A stretch of DNA of 64,000 nt from Pyrococcus kukulkanii (GCF_001577775.1 NZ_CP010835.1:1240001-1304000), one strand, 5' to 3'; numbered from the stretch's first letter, positions 16,227-25,286 are shown. Notes: generated from the letters alone by a model not told the origin. Made by a program: numbers and translations.

Positions 16227-16702
16227 TCCTCTCCTTTCCTCTCCATCTTAATTATGTAGTCAGCGGCATTTTGAAGTGCCACAGAAAAGCCGGGTTCAAT
16301 TCCAATTATAATTGTCTCCTTTCCTCTTCTCTTGGCTTCACTTATGAGGGGGAGAAAGTCTGCATCCCTCGTGGCCAGGGCGAGGACATCTATATCTGCG
16401 TTGTATATCAGCTCCATGGCCTCTATTGCAACCCTTACATCTGTGTCTCCGGCCACTATTATAGGCTCGAATCCTTGGTTGACCACGGCTTCAATTAGTC
16501 CCTGGGGTGCGTACTGATTGAGGACGACTTTGGCTACCCTTATCTTTCCTATCTTCTCTAGAGCGGCCTTTATGTCCTCAAGCTTTATCCCGAACTCCTT
16601 CCTTAGGATGTTGGGACCATCGATGATCAATCCTATCGTTTTCTCTCCTTCCTCTTCTTCCCTCTTCAGTATCTTCGCTATAACATTCCTCAACGCCCTC
16701 AC
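16223..16702 (-). CDS. NYN-domain protein (predicted ribonuclease)
   Basis: 159 residues, LabA/DUF88-type NYN fold related to PIN nucleases. All acidic positions expected for metal binding are present: IIDGPN, VAGDTDVRVA and TRDADFLPL. The start is a GTG at 16702. It lies downstream of a paralogue whose reading frame overlaps this gene by 125 bases, an unusually long overlap. RNA cleavage is inferred from the family only; the substrate is unknown. Confidence 0.8.
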   Translation of the reverse strand: MRALRNVIAKILKREEEEGEKTIGLIIDGPNILRKEFGIKLEDIKAALEKIGKIRVAKVVLNQYAPQGLIEAVVNQGFEPIIVAGDTDVRVAIEAMELIYNADIDVLALATRDADFLPLISEAKRRGKETIIIGIEPGFSVALQNAADYIIKMERKGED

Positions 16703-17195
16703 CCCTTGGCGTAAGGATTATTACATAGTCAGCGGCGTGCTTGAGCGCTGAGCTTAATCCGGGCTCAACTCCTATAATCGCTGTTTCTTTTCCCTTTTCC
16801 TTGGCCTTGAGGATTATTGGGACGAACTCGGTATTCCTCGTTGCTAGGGCAATCATGTCTATGTTTGGATTGTAGACTTCCCTCATGGCCTCAACTGCCA
16901 GCTTCACTCCTATTTCTCCAGCCACTATTACGGGTTCAAACCCCTGATTTGATACTGCTTCAATTAAGCTTTGGGGTGCGTACTGATTTAATATTACCTT
17001 AGCAACTCTAATGTTTCCAAGTTTGCTCAAGGCTTCAACTATATCCTCAAGATGAATCCCGAGGTCTTTCCTCAAAATATTTGGACCATCAACGAGAAGT
17101 GCTATCCTTTTTCCCCTAGTTATTATCTTACTTTTTATCAAAGCTATACTCTTAACTCCTTCAACGATCCTCTCCCATCTTGCCATCGTTGCCAC
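16578..17195 (-). CDS. NYN-domain paralogue lacking catalytic acids
   Basis: 205 residues, clearly a duplicate of the downstream NYN protein (shared VDGPNILRK, RVAKVILNQYAPQ, NQGFEPVIVAG, KGKETAIIGVEPG). Two of its catalytic-site motifs are changed: GDTD has become GEIG and RDADF has become RNTEF. It may therefore be a non-catalytic partner. The last 40 or so residues (VEECYSEDTEEGRRGRREND and on) are read from within the next gene and may be an extension produced by loss of the original stop. The natural domain ends near YVIILTPRGEG. Confidence 0.75.
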   Translation of the reverse strand: MATMARWERIVEGVKSIALIKSKIITRGKRIALLVDGPNILRKDLGIHLEDIVEALSKLGNIRVAKVILNQYAPQSLIEAVSNQGFEPVIVAGEIGVKLAVEAMREVYNPNIDMIALATRNTEFVPIILKAKEKGKETAIIGVEPGLSSALKHAADYVIILTPRGEGVEECYSEDTEEGRRGRRENDRIDHRWSQHPKEGVRDKA

Positions 17196-17276
17196 CTAGC
17201 TATCGATGTAATCTTAATATAACACTAATGAAGTATGCCAAATAATAATGGACTAACAGGTATTTTTGCTTTTCTA

Positions 17277-17864
17277 TTATACAAGTCCGCTAAGCAGAAC
17301 TTTCCTAAGGTCTTCCGACGTTTTAACGCTAAAAAAGCTCCACCATACCTTTTCATTTTTGCCTATAAGCCCCTCAATGTCAAGGAATTCTGCGTCTATG
17401 TATTCTGGTAGCTTTCTTATATCTCTTTCCCCTTCGGCCTTCATACCCTCTAGGGCGTTTCTTAGTGCCCTTGCATTGTAAACCGCGTGAAATATCTCTG
17501 GATCCCCATTTCTCCATTTTGGTATTAGGGCATCAAGGAGTTCCTCCAAGTATAATGATGTCATATAATTAACTAAGAACGGCATCACTAGAGGTTTGTT
17601 TCCCTTAATGAGGAAAATATCCCCTCCAGGTGGCAAACCTTCGAGCAACGTATCGATGATGCTTTTTCCTTTCACGGGCTTAACGTTACTAACGTGTAAT
17701 GAATATTTCTTTTCTTGTCCTTTTTTGACAAGTGTAACGACATCTTCTATTCTTTTTGCCTGCCTTAACCTCTCTTCTATCATCTTGACCATTGGCTCGT
17801 CATTTATTGGGATAAGATAGTTGTCAGCTCTTCTCAACTTTACGGCAAATATTACACCAAGCAT
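17277..17864 (-). CDS. unknown 195-aa protein
   Basis: Start ATG at 17864 is set by a GGAGG ribosome site seven bases upstream; the longer open frame runs over the divergent DUF99 gene and is not real. The product is soluble, alpha/beta, opening [19 protein letters not shown], with a Gly/Pro loop [17 protein letters not shown] in the middle and a helical C-terminal half. I do not recognise a family. It is divergent from the DUF99 gene with only 28 bases between start codons. Confidence 0.65.
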   Translation of the reverse strand: MLGVIFAVKLRRADNYLIPINDEPMVKMIEERLRQAKRIEDVVTLVKKGQEKKYSLHVSNVKPVKGKSIIDTLLEGLPPGGDIFLIKGNKPLVMPFLVNYMTSLYLEELLDALIPKWRNGDPEIFHAVYNARALRNALEGMKAEGERDIRKLPEYIDAEFLDIEGLIGKNEKVWWSFFSVKTSEDLRKVLLSGLV

Positions 17865-17892
17865 TTTAACCTCCTCCACTGAATCTACTGTG

Positions 17893-18474
17893 ATGATAAG
17901 GAAGGTCAAGAGGGAGATAAGGGTCATTGGATTTGACGATGGGACTTTTAAATTTAAGGCTAGGGGAGCGAAGGTTATATTGGTTGGCGTGATTATGAAG
18001 GGCTCTTCTGATATTCTTGGGGTTGTTACAAGGTGGATAACTATAGATGGTCTCGACGTTACTGATGCAATGATAGATGCTATCCTATCCTCAAGATTCA
18101 AGGATGTAAGAGTTATACTCCTTAAAGGGGTCACATACGCTGGTTTTAATATTGTGGATGTTTCTAAGTTATTTGAGGCTACGGGACTACCTGTAATCGT
18201 TGTTATAAGGAAAAGACCAAACTTTAAGGCTATTGAGGAGGCTTTAAGAAAACACTTCCCTGATTACTCAGTTAGGTTATCCCTACTGAGGAAAGGTGGG
18301 TTAATAAGGGAACTGATCCCAGGGAGGCTGTATTACCAGGCTATAGGTCTTAGCGATGAGACTGCTAGAGAAATAATTTCAGTAACGAGAAGGAATTCCA
18401 TGATTCCTGAGGCTTTGAGAATAGCCCACATGATAGCTTCGGCCGTCATGACTGGCGAGAGTAAGAAGGAGTAA
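17893..18474 (+). CDS. DUF99 (UPF0215) family protein, endonuclease V-like fold
   Basis: 194 residues from the ATG at 17893 (a GTG directly before it is possible). The opening [16 protein letters not shown] is the family signature, with [23 protein letters not shown] and the [16 protein letters not shown] segment following. DUF99 proteins are related to endonuclease V, and Asp13-14 of IGFDDG matches a metal ligand; their substrate is unknown. The gene diverges from an unknown gene with 28 bases between starts and converges with a transporter gene, overlapping it by 29 bases. Confidence 0.85.
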   Translation: MIRKVKREIRVIGFDDGTFKFKARGAKVILVGVIMKGSSDILGVVTRWITIDGLDVTDAMIDAILSSRFKDVRVILLKGVTYAGFNIVDVSKLFEATGLPVIVVIRKRPNFKAIEEALRKHFPDYSVRLSLLRKGGLIRELIPGRLYYQAIGLSDETAREIISVTRRNSMIPEALRIAHMIASAVMTGESKKE

Positions 18475-19294
18475 TTTGAACCAGGACAGCTCCGCTGATT
18501 ATTAATCCTGCCCCCATGATCTGTAGTGATGTGAGGTGCTCTCCAAATATTATGAACGCTAGGGTCATTGCAACTACAGGTTCTATCGTTGCAATTACGG
18601 AGGCCTTGCTTATTTCTACCGTTTTAAGGGCTGTGTTGTAGAGTATATATCCCAAGAATGTTGGGAAGAACGCTAGTGCTATTAAATATGGGACTGCCCT
18701 TATTGGAACCCTAAAGTCTGTAAGTGGAAGCAAGAATATCATCCCAATAAGGAGAACATTAAATAGGACTTTTTCAGGTGGCTCTTCTCTTACAGCAATC
18801 TTTGAAAAAACTCCATAGAGAGAGTACGTAAGCCCACTTGCAAGTCCCGTTACAATGGCCAGGGTCGAGAACTTCATTGAACTTGAATTTAACATGAGTA
18901 CTCCAATTATTACGAGGGCAACTGCAAGCAGCTTTGTTGGCGTAATTTCCTCCTTGAATATTAACTTTCCAAGTATTACGGAATATGCGGGTGCAGTGTA
19001 TAGCATTAGAACTGCGAAGGACACTGAAGATATTTTGACCGTGTAAAAATAGAGAGCATAAAACAAGAATATGCTGAAAAACCCATAAGCGATATAAAAT
19101 TTCAGCTTACTCTTAGGGATTAGGGGTTTAATCCCTCTTGCCCTTAGATAGATGAAGAGGAATATCACCGCGAATAGAACCCTATAAAACACTATCGTGT
19201 ACGTTGAGAGGTTATACTCATACAGGAACTTTGCAAATATTCCCAAAGTTCCCCACATTGTAGCGGCAAGGAAAACAAGGACGTATCCTCTCAT
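18446..19294 (-). CDS. EamA/DMT-superfamily transporter
   Basis: 282 residues with ten hydrophobic helices in two EamA repeats (each about 140 residues). The first begins [20 protein letters not shown] and the second [39 protein letters not shown] is the typical end of the second repeat. Such proteins export metabolites or amino acids across the cytoplasmic membrane; the substrate cannot be told. The ATG at 19294 lies in GCGATGAGAGG without a strong ribosome site. Neighbouring glycogen synthase is divergent. Confidence 0.88.
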   Translation of the reverse strand: MRGYVLVFLAATMWGTLGIFAKFLYEYNLSTYTIVFYRVLFAVIFLFIYLRARGIKPLIPKSKLKFYIAYGFFSIFLFYALYFYTVKISSVSFAVLMLYTAPAYSVILGKLIFKEEITPTKLLAVALVIIGVLMLNSSSMKFSTLAIVTGLASGLTYSLYGVFSKIAVREEPPEKVLFNVLLIGMIFLLPLTDFRVPIRAVPYLIALAFFPTFLGYILYNTALKTVEISKASVIATIEPVVAMTLAFIIFGEHLTSLQIMGAGLIISGAVLVQITPSYSRQS

Positions 19295-19377
19295 CGCTCA
19301 GCCATTCTTTCTTGGCCTTATTAACTTTGCGAGAAACTCCTTTAAAGAGCCCCTAGGATATCCTATTGGTGTTGAAC

Positions 19378-20721
19378 ATGAAAGTGTTACTTCTAGGCTT
19401 TGAGTACCTCCCCATAAAGGTTGGTGGACTTGCCGAGGCTCTAACCTATATATCAAGGGCACTTGCGAGCTTAGGTCATGAAGTGATAGTCTTTACCCCT
19501 TCCCACGGAAAGTTTCAGGGTGAAGTCGTTGGGAGCGTGAGGGCATTTGGAGAGAGAGTTGACATTAAGGCTCACTTAGAGGAGAATGAGAATCTTAGGA
19601 TTTATAGAATCGGTGGAGGGCTTCTTGACTCAACAGATGTATACGGCCCAGGGTGGGATGGTTTACTCAGGAAGTCCGTGCTTTTTGGAAAGGCAAGTGT
19701 TATCTTACTAAATGAGCTATTAAAAAGGGAGAAATTGCCCGGGGTAGTTCACTTCCATGATTGGCATACTGTCTTTGCTGGAGCCTTGATAAAGAAATAC
19801 TTCAAGATTCCGGCCATTTTCACTATCCATAGGCTTAATAAAGCTAAGATACCAGCTTATTACTTCCATGAGGCCAATTTATCAGAACTAGCCCCCTATC
19901 CTGACCTAGACCCTGAGCATACTGGAGGCTATATTGCGGACATGGTAACGACCGTCAGTAGGGGATATCTCCTTGATGAATGGGGCTTTTTTAGGAATTT
20001 TGATGGCAAAGTAACTTATGTTTTCAATGGAATAGATTGTAGCTTTTGGAGTGAGAAATTCCTAGAGGGGTCAAGGGATGAAAGACGTGAGAAAATATTG
20101 TCAAAATTTGGAATGGAGGATGGAATAACGTTCATGTTTATAGGGAGGTTCGATAGGGGGCAGAAGGGAGTGGATGTATTGTTAAGGGCGATAGAAATTC
20201 TTTCCTCAAGGGAGGAATTCAAAGGCATGAGGTTTATAATTGTGGGAAAAGGTGACCCTGAGCTCGAAGATTGGGCCAGAAAACTAGCTAACTCGCATGG
20301 GAACATAGTGGTTTTGACTCAAATGCTCTCAAGGGAATTCGTTAGGGAGCTCTATGGTTCCGTTGATTTCGTGGTCATACCTTCGTATTTCGAGCCCTTT
20401 GGCCTCGTTCAGTTAGAGGCGATGTGTCTCGGTGCTGTACCTATAGCATCTTCTGTTGGAGGCTTAAGGGATACGATAATAAGCCTCGACAGGGAACCTC
20501 ATACGGCCACCGGCCTGCTAGTTCCGCCGGGCGATCCCTGGGCATTAGCCAATGCAATGGTGAAGATGTTCAACATAGCTAAGAATAACCCAGGATTGCT
20601 TGGGGAGCTCAGGGAGAACTGTAAGAGAAGAGCGAGAAGCTTTTCCTGGGAAAAAGCTGCAGAGAGATATATAAGGGTCTATAAAGGGGACGTAGACAGA
20701 TTTTTTGACTTTGCCCTGTGA
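19378..20721 (+). CDS. glgA: glycogen synthase (GT5)
   Basis: Retaining glucosyltransferase using ADP- or UDP-glucose to lengthen alpha-1,4-glucan. From the ATG at 19378 the protein has 447 residues and is very like the structurally known P. abyssi enzyme. Marks: KVGGLAEAL at the donor-binding N-terminus, HFHDWHTVFAGAL, FTIHRLNKAKIPAYY, IGRFDRGQKGVDVL, and ESFG-type catalytic segment PSYFEPFGLVQLEAMCLG near the C-terminus. It carries a slightly longer loop after GGLRDTIISLDREPH than the P. abyssi protein. An upstream TTG (19366) is less likely because homologues begin MKVLLLGFE. Confidence 0.95.
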   Translation: MKVLLLGFEYLPIKVGGLAEALTYISRALASLGHEVIVFTPSHGKFQGEVVGSVRAFGERVDIKAHLEENENLRIYRIGGGLLDSTDVYGPGWDGLLRKSVLFGKASVILLNELLKREKLPGVVHFHDWHTVFAGALIKKYFKIPAIFTIHRLNKAKIPAYYFHEANLSELAPYPDLDPEHTGGYIADMVTTVSRGYLLDEWGFFRNFDGKVTYVFNGIDCSFWSEKFLEGSRDERREKILSKFGMEDGITFMFIGRFDRGQKGVDVLLRAIEILSSREEFKGMRFIIVGKGDPELEDWARKLANSHGNIVVLTQMLSREFVRELYGSVDFVVIPSYFEPFGLVQLEAMCLGAVPIASSVGGLRDTIISLDREPHTATGLLVPPGDPWALANAMVKMFNIAKNNPGLLGELRENCKRRARSFSWEKAAERYIRVYKGDVDRFFDFAL

Positions 20722-20774
20722 TCAGCACCGGAGTTACTCCCTCATCGCTCGGGTAGCGGCCAAGCTCATCATCT
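20719..20774 (-). ncRNA. C/D-box sRNA between convergent genes
   Basis: On the minus strand: box C TGATGA (20771-20766), 13-base guide, box D' CCGA, box C' GCGATGA, 16-base guide, box D CTGA (20725-20722). Box C includes the TGA stop of the 151-aa gene at 20769, so the RNA is probably made by processing of, or a promoter inside, that gene. Confidence 0.8.
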
Positions 20775-21224
20775 CATTCTATTCCTATTCCTTAAATGTT
20801 CCTCTAAATAAGTTGATGCTACCTCACTCTCTTCCTCAACAGTCCAAAGCTTTTCTTCTTCAATAATATCCCTAAGGAGTTTAATAACTTCCTTGGGTGC
20901 TTTTAGCTTTAACACAACGGAGGCATCAAACTTTTCAAGAGCTCCATGGGGTTCTATATAGATTGAATCCTTCATAATATGAGTCTTAGTTAGTGCCGTC
21001 CTAACGAAGGCTTCGTGTTCAACTCCTTTGTCCCTCCAGAATGCATAAAATGTTAGGTGCCCATCCCTTAGGAAGACCTGAATCGTTGGGGGTATTATTC
21101 CCTCAATTAGGGGGTATTCCTTATCACCAATTACGAGATATGCTACCCCTTTAAAAGTTGCAATTCTTATGCCTTCACAGAGATCCCTTACATAAGTTCC
21201 TATAACAAACTTCACGGTCTCCAT
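20769..21224 (-). CDS. unknown 151-aa protein
   Basis: Soluble protein with a beta-rich N-terminal half (KFVIGTYVRDL, IATFKGVAYLVIGDKEYPL, IQVFLRDGHLTFYAFW) and a charged helical C-terminus rich in Glu and Arg. No family is recognised; probably restricted to Thermococcales. The stop codon forms part of box C of a C/D-box sRNA. It is divergent from the DUF4152 gene with about 73 bases between. Confidence 0.6.
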   Translation of the reverse strand: METVKFVIGTYVRDLCEGIRIATFKGVAYLVIGDKEYPLIEGIIPPTIQVFLRDGHLTFYAFWRDKGVEHEAFVRTALTKTHIMKDSIYIEPHGALEKFDASVVLKLKAPKEVIKLLRDIIEEEKLWTVEEESEVASTYLEEHLRNRNRMR

Positions 21225-21297
21225 AGCTAACCATCAATTCTTATACCCTTGAAAATGCTTAAGTAATTCCCAATTAACGCTTTCAGGGGGTGATTGA

Positions 21298-21987
21298 ATG
21301 AGAATCGTAGCTGCTGATACTGGAGGAGCAGTACTTGATGATACTTTCCAGCCCTTAGGATTAATAGCGACGGTGGCAGTTCTCGTTGAAAAGCCGTATA
21401 AAACCGCAAGTGAAGTTATGGTTCGTTTTGCGAACCCCTATGATTACGATCTTAGTGGAAGACAGGCAATTAAGGATGAGATGGAGTTGGCAATAGAGCT
21501 CGCTAAGAAAGTTAAACCTGATGTTATCCATTTAGACTCCACATTGGGTGGAATAGAAGTTAGGAAGCTTGATGAGCCGACAATAGATGCCCTTGGAATA
21601 TCCGATAGGGGCAAAGAAGTCTGGAAAGATCTTTCAAAGGAACTTCAGCCCTTAGCTAGAAGGTTCTGGGAGGAAACTGGAATAGAGATAGTGGCAATAG
21701 GGAAAAGTAGCGTTCCTATAAGGATAGCAGAGATATATTCTGGAATATACTCGGCTATATGGGCTCTTAAAGAGGCTCAGGAGAAAGGTCACGTGCTTGT
21801 AGGCCTCCCACGGTATATGGAGGTTAGTATAGAGGGGAATAAAGTGATAGGGAAAAGTCTAGATCCCAGGGAGTACGGCCTTTTTGGGGTAGTTGAGTTC
21901 GAACCTCCAGAGGGCTTAAGATGGGAAGTGTATCCAAATCCCTTGGTTAGAAGGTTTCTTATATTCGAAGTTACATCTAAACATTGA
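21298..21987 (+). CDS. DUF4152 family protein, RNase H-like
   Basis: 229 residues with an opening MRIVAADTGGAVLDD that looks like the first strand and aspartate of an RNase H-like fold. Further acidic residues follow in VIHLDSTLGGIEVR. A strong GGGGGTGAT ribosome site precedes the ATG. The P. furiosus homologue lies beside asparaginase and glycogen synthase as here, and its structure has been reported as RNase H-like. Nuclease activity is a family-level inference. Confidence 0.8.
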   Translation: MRIVAADTGGAVLDDTFQPLGLIATVAVLVEKPYKTASEVMVRFANPYDYDLSGRQAIKDEMELAIELAKKVKPDVIHLDSTLGGIEVRKLDEPTIDALGISDRGKEVWKDLSKELQPLARRFWEETGIEIVAIGKSSVPIRIAEIYSGIYSAIWALKEAQEKGHVLVGLPRYMEVSIEGNKVIGKSLDPREYGLFGVVEFEPPEGLRWEVYPNPLVRRFLIFEVTSKH

Positions 21988-22073
21988 CGTATCGCCAATT
22001 TTCATTTAAAATTTTTATAAACAATTTGCCAAAAATTCTAAATTTGAATCATTGTAGTAGGTATGGTGATTAA

Positions 22074-23060
22074 ATGAAGTTCCTCATGATTGGGATGGGA
22101 GGAACTATTGCGAGCGTGAAGGGAAGTGAAGGTTACGAGAGCGTTCTTTCCGCGGAAGACATCTTAAAGATTTCACGCATAAAGGTTGAGCACGAGATTG
22201 AATTTTTGGATTTGATGAACATAGATAGTACTTTAATTCAGCCCTCAGATTGGGTTAAGTTGGCCAAAGAGATATACAAGAGATCGAGTGAGTTTGACGG
22301 AATTCTGGTAACTCATGGGACGGACACCCTTGCGTACACGGCATCAATGTTGTCTTTTATGGTTAGGGGTATTAGTATACCTGTAGTTATAACTGGCTCG
22401 ATGATTCCGCTTACAGAGAGAAACAGTGACGCTCCTTTAAACCTTCTAACGTCAATAAAATTCCTTGAAAAAGGCATAGGCGGTATCTTTGTATCCTTTA
22501 ATGGGAAGATAATGCTTGGGGTTAGAACGTCAAAAGTTAGAACTATGAGCAAGGACGCTTTTGAGAGCATAAACTATCCAGTGATAGCGAAGCTTGAGAA
22601 CAACGAAATAAAGGTTCTCCATAAGCCAAATCTCACAATTTCAGATCTAACATTAGACACGAGACATGAACCAAAAGTTCTCGTTCTCAAGTTGATTCCT
22701 GGACTATCGGGGGATATAATATCTAAGGCCATAGAAGTAGGATACAAGGGAATAATAATAGAGGGGTATGGAGCTGGAGGTATTCCCTATAGGAATAGCG
22801 ATCTACTGGAAACGATATCGGAGGTTTCGACTACCGTGCCAGTTGTGATGACGACTCAAGCAGTTTACGATGGGGTTGATCTAATGAGGTACAAGGTTGG
22901 GAGGATGGCCCTTAGGGCCGGTATAATTCCAGCGGGAGACATGACAAAGGAGGCTACCGTTACAAAGTTGATGTGGATCCTGGGGCATACAAGAAAAGTT
23001 GAGGAAGTTAGAGAGTTAATGAGGAAGAATATAGCCGGAGAGCTTACTCGAGTTTCTTAA
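22074..23060 (+). CDS. L-asparaginase
   Basis: Hydrolyses L-asparagine to aspartate and ammonia. The 328-residue length equals that of the characterised P. horikoshii enzyme. Active-site residues are all present: Thr11 in GGTIAS, Thr83-Asp84 in HGTDTL and Lys154 in RTSKVR. No signal peptide is seen, so it is cytosolic (type I). TTTTTATAA near 22011-22020 may serve as TATA box. The 3' end overlaps a small convergent gene by 17 bases. Confidence 0.95.
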   Translation: MKFLMIGMGGTIASVKGSEGYESVLSAEDILKISRIKVEHEIEFLDLMNIDSTLIQPSDWVKLAKEIYKRSSEFDGILVTHGTDTLAYTASMLSFMVRGISIPVVITGSMIPLTERNSDAPLNLLTSIKFLEKGIGGIFVSFNGKIMLGVRTSKVRTMSKDAFESINYPVIAKLENNEIKVLHKPNLTISDLTLDTRHEPKVLVLKLIPGLSGDIISKAIEVGYKGIIIEGYGAGGIPYRNSDLLETISEVSTTVPVVMTTQAVYDGVDLMRYKVGRMALRAGIIPAGDMTKEATVTKLMWILGHTRKVEEVRELMRKNIAGELTRVS

Positions 23061-23250
23061 TTTCTTCTTCTCCTATCATTAGGGGTCTTGTTGCCTCGTA
23101 AACGTCTGCAAGTTCCCACTTTACTTCCCCCTTGTTCATTAGCTCTGCATACTTCTTTGCAAGCTCAACCGCTTTTTCATAACTATCAGCTTCAACTATC
23201 CTTCTAACGTACCACTTTCTGTTCCCAAATCTTAGCTTAAACTCTGCCAT
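23044..23250 (-). CDS. small unknown protein (68 aa)
   Basis: Product begins [21 protein letters not shown] and is highly charged: beta hairpin, helix [16 protein letters not shown], then a strand. Two further in-frame ATGs lie just upstream (23256, 23262) behind a GGTGAT ribosome site, so the N-terminus may be two to four residues longer. Composition is protein-like in this frame. It is convergent with asparaginase. No function is known to me. Confidence 0.6.
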   Translation of the reverse strand: MAEFKLRFGNRKWYVRRIVEADSYEKAVELAKKYAELMNKGEVKWELADVYEATRPLMIGEEEIKKLE

Positions 23251-23301
23251 GTACATAAGCATCACCATTAAGAGGTTATTTTGTGGGAATAAAACTTTTC
23301 C

Positions 23302-23362
23302 TCCTCAGTCTGGAACGGCTTCCTCATCAACTCGGCAGCTACCCTGTTACCATCATCGGACA
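23302..23362 (-). ncRNA. C/D-box sRNA (minus member of a divergent pair)
   Basis: Minus strand: box C CGATGAT (about 23358-23352), 16-base guide, box D' CCGA, box C' TTGATGA, 15-base guide, box D CTGA (23308-23305). A second sRNA on the other strand begins about 36 bases away. Confidence 0.78.
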
Positions 23363-23397
23363 TCGTTTTATACCTGACTGGGCTTAAATAATTTCAC
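23363..23397. promoter_or_regulatory. shared promoter region of two divergent sRNAs
   Basis: TTTTATAC (23366-23373) is correctly placed for the plus-strand sRNA. On the other strand, TTATTTAAG (about 23392-23384) is correctly placed for the minus-strand sRNA. The two core promoters lie within 30 bases of each other. Confidence 0.5.
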
Positions 23398-23453
23398 CCG
23401 ATGATGATGGATCAACCGGCTGATTCATGATGAGGTCCGCATCACCTGAGGGA
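23398..23453 (+). ncRNA. C/D-box sRNA (plus member of a divergent pair)
   Basis: Box C ATGATGA (23401-23407), 12-base guide, box D' CTGA (23420-23423), box C' ATGATGA (23427-23433), 12-base guide, box D CTGA (23446-23449). It overlaps the 3' end of the antisense 68-aa gene by a few bases. Confidence 0.85.
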
Positions 23454-23648
23454 TCTCAAGTGGTTTAGTAGTATCCTTATATCTGTTTTAAATGGCTCTT
23501 CGCTCTGCTTTTCAATGTCCTCAAGCTTGATTATTAACTCTTCTATCGTGGAGGATTCTTTTGATATTGATTCTACAAGCTCTTTTAGCCTCTGATAATA
23601 TTCAACGTAGGGTCTTACCTCTAAGAGAGCATTGGTAACATCTACCAT
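23442..23648 (-). CDS. small coiled-coil protein (68 aa)
   Basis: Heptad-like, Glu/Lys/Leu-rich helices throughout (YYQRLKELVESISKES, EELIIKLEDIEKQ, then DIRILLNHLRSLR). It overlaps the 3' end of the PrsW-like gene by 7 bases on the same strand, so it is translated from the same message. It could be a partner of the protease; that is only positional inference. No family recognised. Confidence 0.55.
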   Translation of the reverse strand: MVDVTNALLEVRPYVEYYQRLKELVESISKESSTIEELIIKLEDIEKQSEEPFKTDIRILLNHLRSLR

Positions 23649-24355
23649 CTCCTACCACCCAGCAACCAATACCACCAATACCTTTGCATATCTTCAATCT
23701 TACCTAAGGTTATCAATCTCCTCAGGATTAAGAAGTTCAGTAATAGTAGTAGCCAGACCATTATAGAATATAGGGGAACTATTGTAGAGAGGAACGCGAA
23801 GTAATCCCATAAGAAGTGTAGTAGCATTGCCATGATGAAATAAGGAGCAACCGTGTGGATCTTTCCCTCCGCCTTTAGTCCGTATCCTACCCCAACTATG
23901 GCACTCCACGTTGCATGCGCAAAAGGTGTTAAGAGGGCCCTTGAAATCGTAGTTCCAAGTCCGTATCCCAGGCCATATAATAAGTTTTCCGTGGCTGCAA
24001 AGCCTAATCCAGCAGCAACTCCATAAATTACTCCGTCCATTATGCCAAATAAGTTGCCTGTATTATATGCATACTTTATTGCTACTGCTTTGGCTGGTTC
24101 CTCAACTATTCCAGCTACTAGTGCAGTGTAAAAGAATGTTGCTGGGAGAAGAGCAGGAAGGTTCTGGAACCATCTTGGCACTAAGATGCTCTCAAGGACT
24201 ATTGCAATAGCTATTGAGAGACTACCCCCCAGTATAAAAGTATTCATCACTATTCTCTTCGGTTCCGGCTCGAGTCTATCCTGATGGTAGAAGTACCATA
24301 GTAAAGCTAGGGCAGGCGCATATGCGAAGAATATGAGATAGGTGAGGAGGGGCAC
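23642..24355 (-). CDS. PrsW-family intramembrane protease
   Basis: 237 residues with about eight membrane helices. Family motifs are all visible: EEPAKA in an early helix, DGVIYGVAAGLGFAATEN, the histidine motif HATWSAIVGVGYG, and LLHFLWDYFAF near the end. PrsW-type enzymes are glutamic or CAAX-related membrane proteases that cut anti-sigma factors in Bacillus; the archaeal substrate is unknown. The gene is followed by an overlapping small coiled-coil gene and preceded by a C/D-box sRNA. Confidence 0.88.
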   Translation of the reverse strand: MPLLTYLIFFAYAPALALLWYFYHQDRLEPEPKRIVMNTFILGGSLSIAIAIVLESILVPRWFQNLPALLPATFFYTALVAGIVEEPAKAVAIKYAYNTGNLFGIMDGVIYGVAAGLGFAATENLLYGLGYGLGTTISRALLTPFAHATWSAIVGVGYGLKAEGKIHTVAPYFIMAMLLHFLWDYFAFLSTIVPLYSIMVWLLLLLNFLILRRLITLGKIEDMQRYWWYWLLGGRRW

Positions 24356-24365
24356 TCTATCACCA

Positions 24366-24421
24366 CCGGTCGGCGAAGCGAAGAGTCATCACCGCTCAGG
24401 TGTCCTCGGCTTCATCATCCC
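24366..24421 (-). ncRNA. C/D-box sRNA between two co-directional genes
   Basis: Minus strand: box C ATGATGA (24418-24412), 12-base guide, box D' CTGA (24399-24396), box C' TGATGA (24391-24386), 12-base guide, box D CCGA (24373-24370). Box C includes the stop codon of the DUF2666-like gene, and the RNA ends just before the PrsW-like start, so it is probably cut out of the joint transcript. Confidence 0.83.
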
Positions 24422-25167
24422 GCTTTCTCGAGATACTTTTCAAGATTTTTTGCTGGGGGATCAATCGTTAGATTTAGCTTTGATAACATAACATTTACTG
24501 CGTATCTTGCCTCGAGCTCATCTCCTCTGAATTCTTTGAATTTTTCAATTAGCCTTGTTATGTCCTCGGCTTTCTTAACCTTCTTAAACTCTGAGAAGTG
24601 GCTTTCTATTCTGCTTATATCAACTCCTGCAAACTCTCGTATTTTATTAACAGCGGTCTCATTTATGCTCGCAAGTAATCTTGCTATCTCAAGCATTGGG
24701 GTTTTCTCGTCGATTATAAGTCTCTTGACGACAATCCACTTTCCATACTTTGCCGTAAAGTTTACGTGCTCCTCCTTATATCTTGGTTCAATCTTTAGCT
24801 CCTCTATCCTACCCCCAGGAAACTCTAGTGGCAGTTCATCCTTTAGGGCTTCTCTCGTAAGTATGACCTTTGCAACTTCAACTAACAATTTCTTTAACTT
24901 TTTGTCTTCTTCTATCACGTAGTTTCCTATTTTCCTTGATGTCCCTGGAGACTTTAAGGCTTTGAGCTTCTCATCGAGGTTTCCTTGGGGAATTAGGGTT
25001 AGTAATCCTTTAACATCTATAACATCTCCCACGTATTCAGGGAATTTCGTTAAAACGGTGTTTGAAACCCTTGCAAGAAACATTGCTATATTATCATCCG
25101 TGAGCTCGTGAACGCTTTCACCTACAGTAAATCCCCTATGTTTCATTGTGAACTCTACAACATCCAC
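24415..25167 (-). CDS. DUF2666-like protein
   Basis: 250 residues with two related halves: VEFTMKHRGFTVGESV...FLARVSNTVLTKFPEYV (about 4-47) and VNFTAKYGKWIVVKRLIIDE...LLASINETAVNKIREF (about 134-180), the pattern of archaeal DUF2666 repeats. It is soluble and mixed alpha/beta, with no catalytic motif visible. Function unknown. Its TGATGA end is shared with a C/D-box sRNA. Confidence 0.7.
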   Translation of the reverse strand: MDVVEFTMKHRGFTVGESVHELTDDNIAMFLARVSNTVLTKFPEYVGDVIDVKGLLTLIPQGNLDEKLKALKSPGTSRKIGNYVIEEDKKLKKLLVEVAKVILTREALKDELPLEFPGGRIEELKIEPRYKEEHVNFTAKYGKWIVVKRLIIDEKTPMLEIARLLASINETAVNKIREFAGVDISRIESHFSEFKKVKKAEDITRLIEKFKEFRGDELEARYAVNVMLSKLNLTIDPPAKNLEKYLEKAG

Positions 25168-25286
25168 CTTCTTCCCCTCCCTTAGTTCTTGGCTTCTCCT
25201 CTTGAAAAACCTTTTTGGATTGCAATGAATTCAGATGAAACAAATTTTTTATACCTTTGGTTACACACTATACGTTGGTGAAAGTA

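Noticed and set aside
17893-18134. N-terminal extension of the 195-aa minus-strand protein
   Set aside because: It lies antisense to the DUF99 gene; ATG 17864 has a GGAGG site and begins the protein-like part.
19290-19310. Possible C/D-box sRNA at the transporter start (CTGA then GCGATGA on the minus strand)
   Set aside because: Only D'/C'-like boxes are seen; no box C upstream at the right distance.
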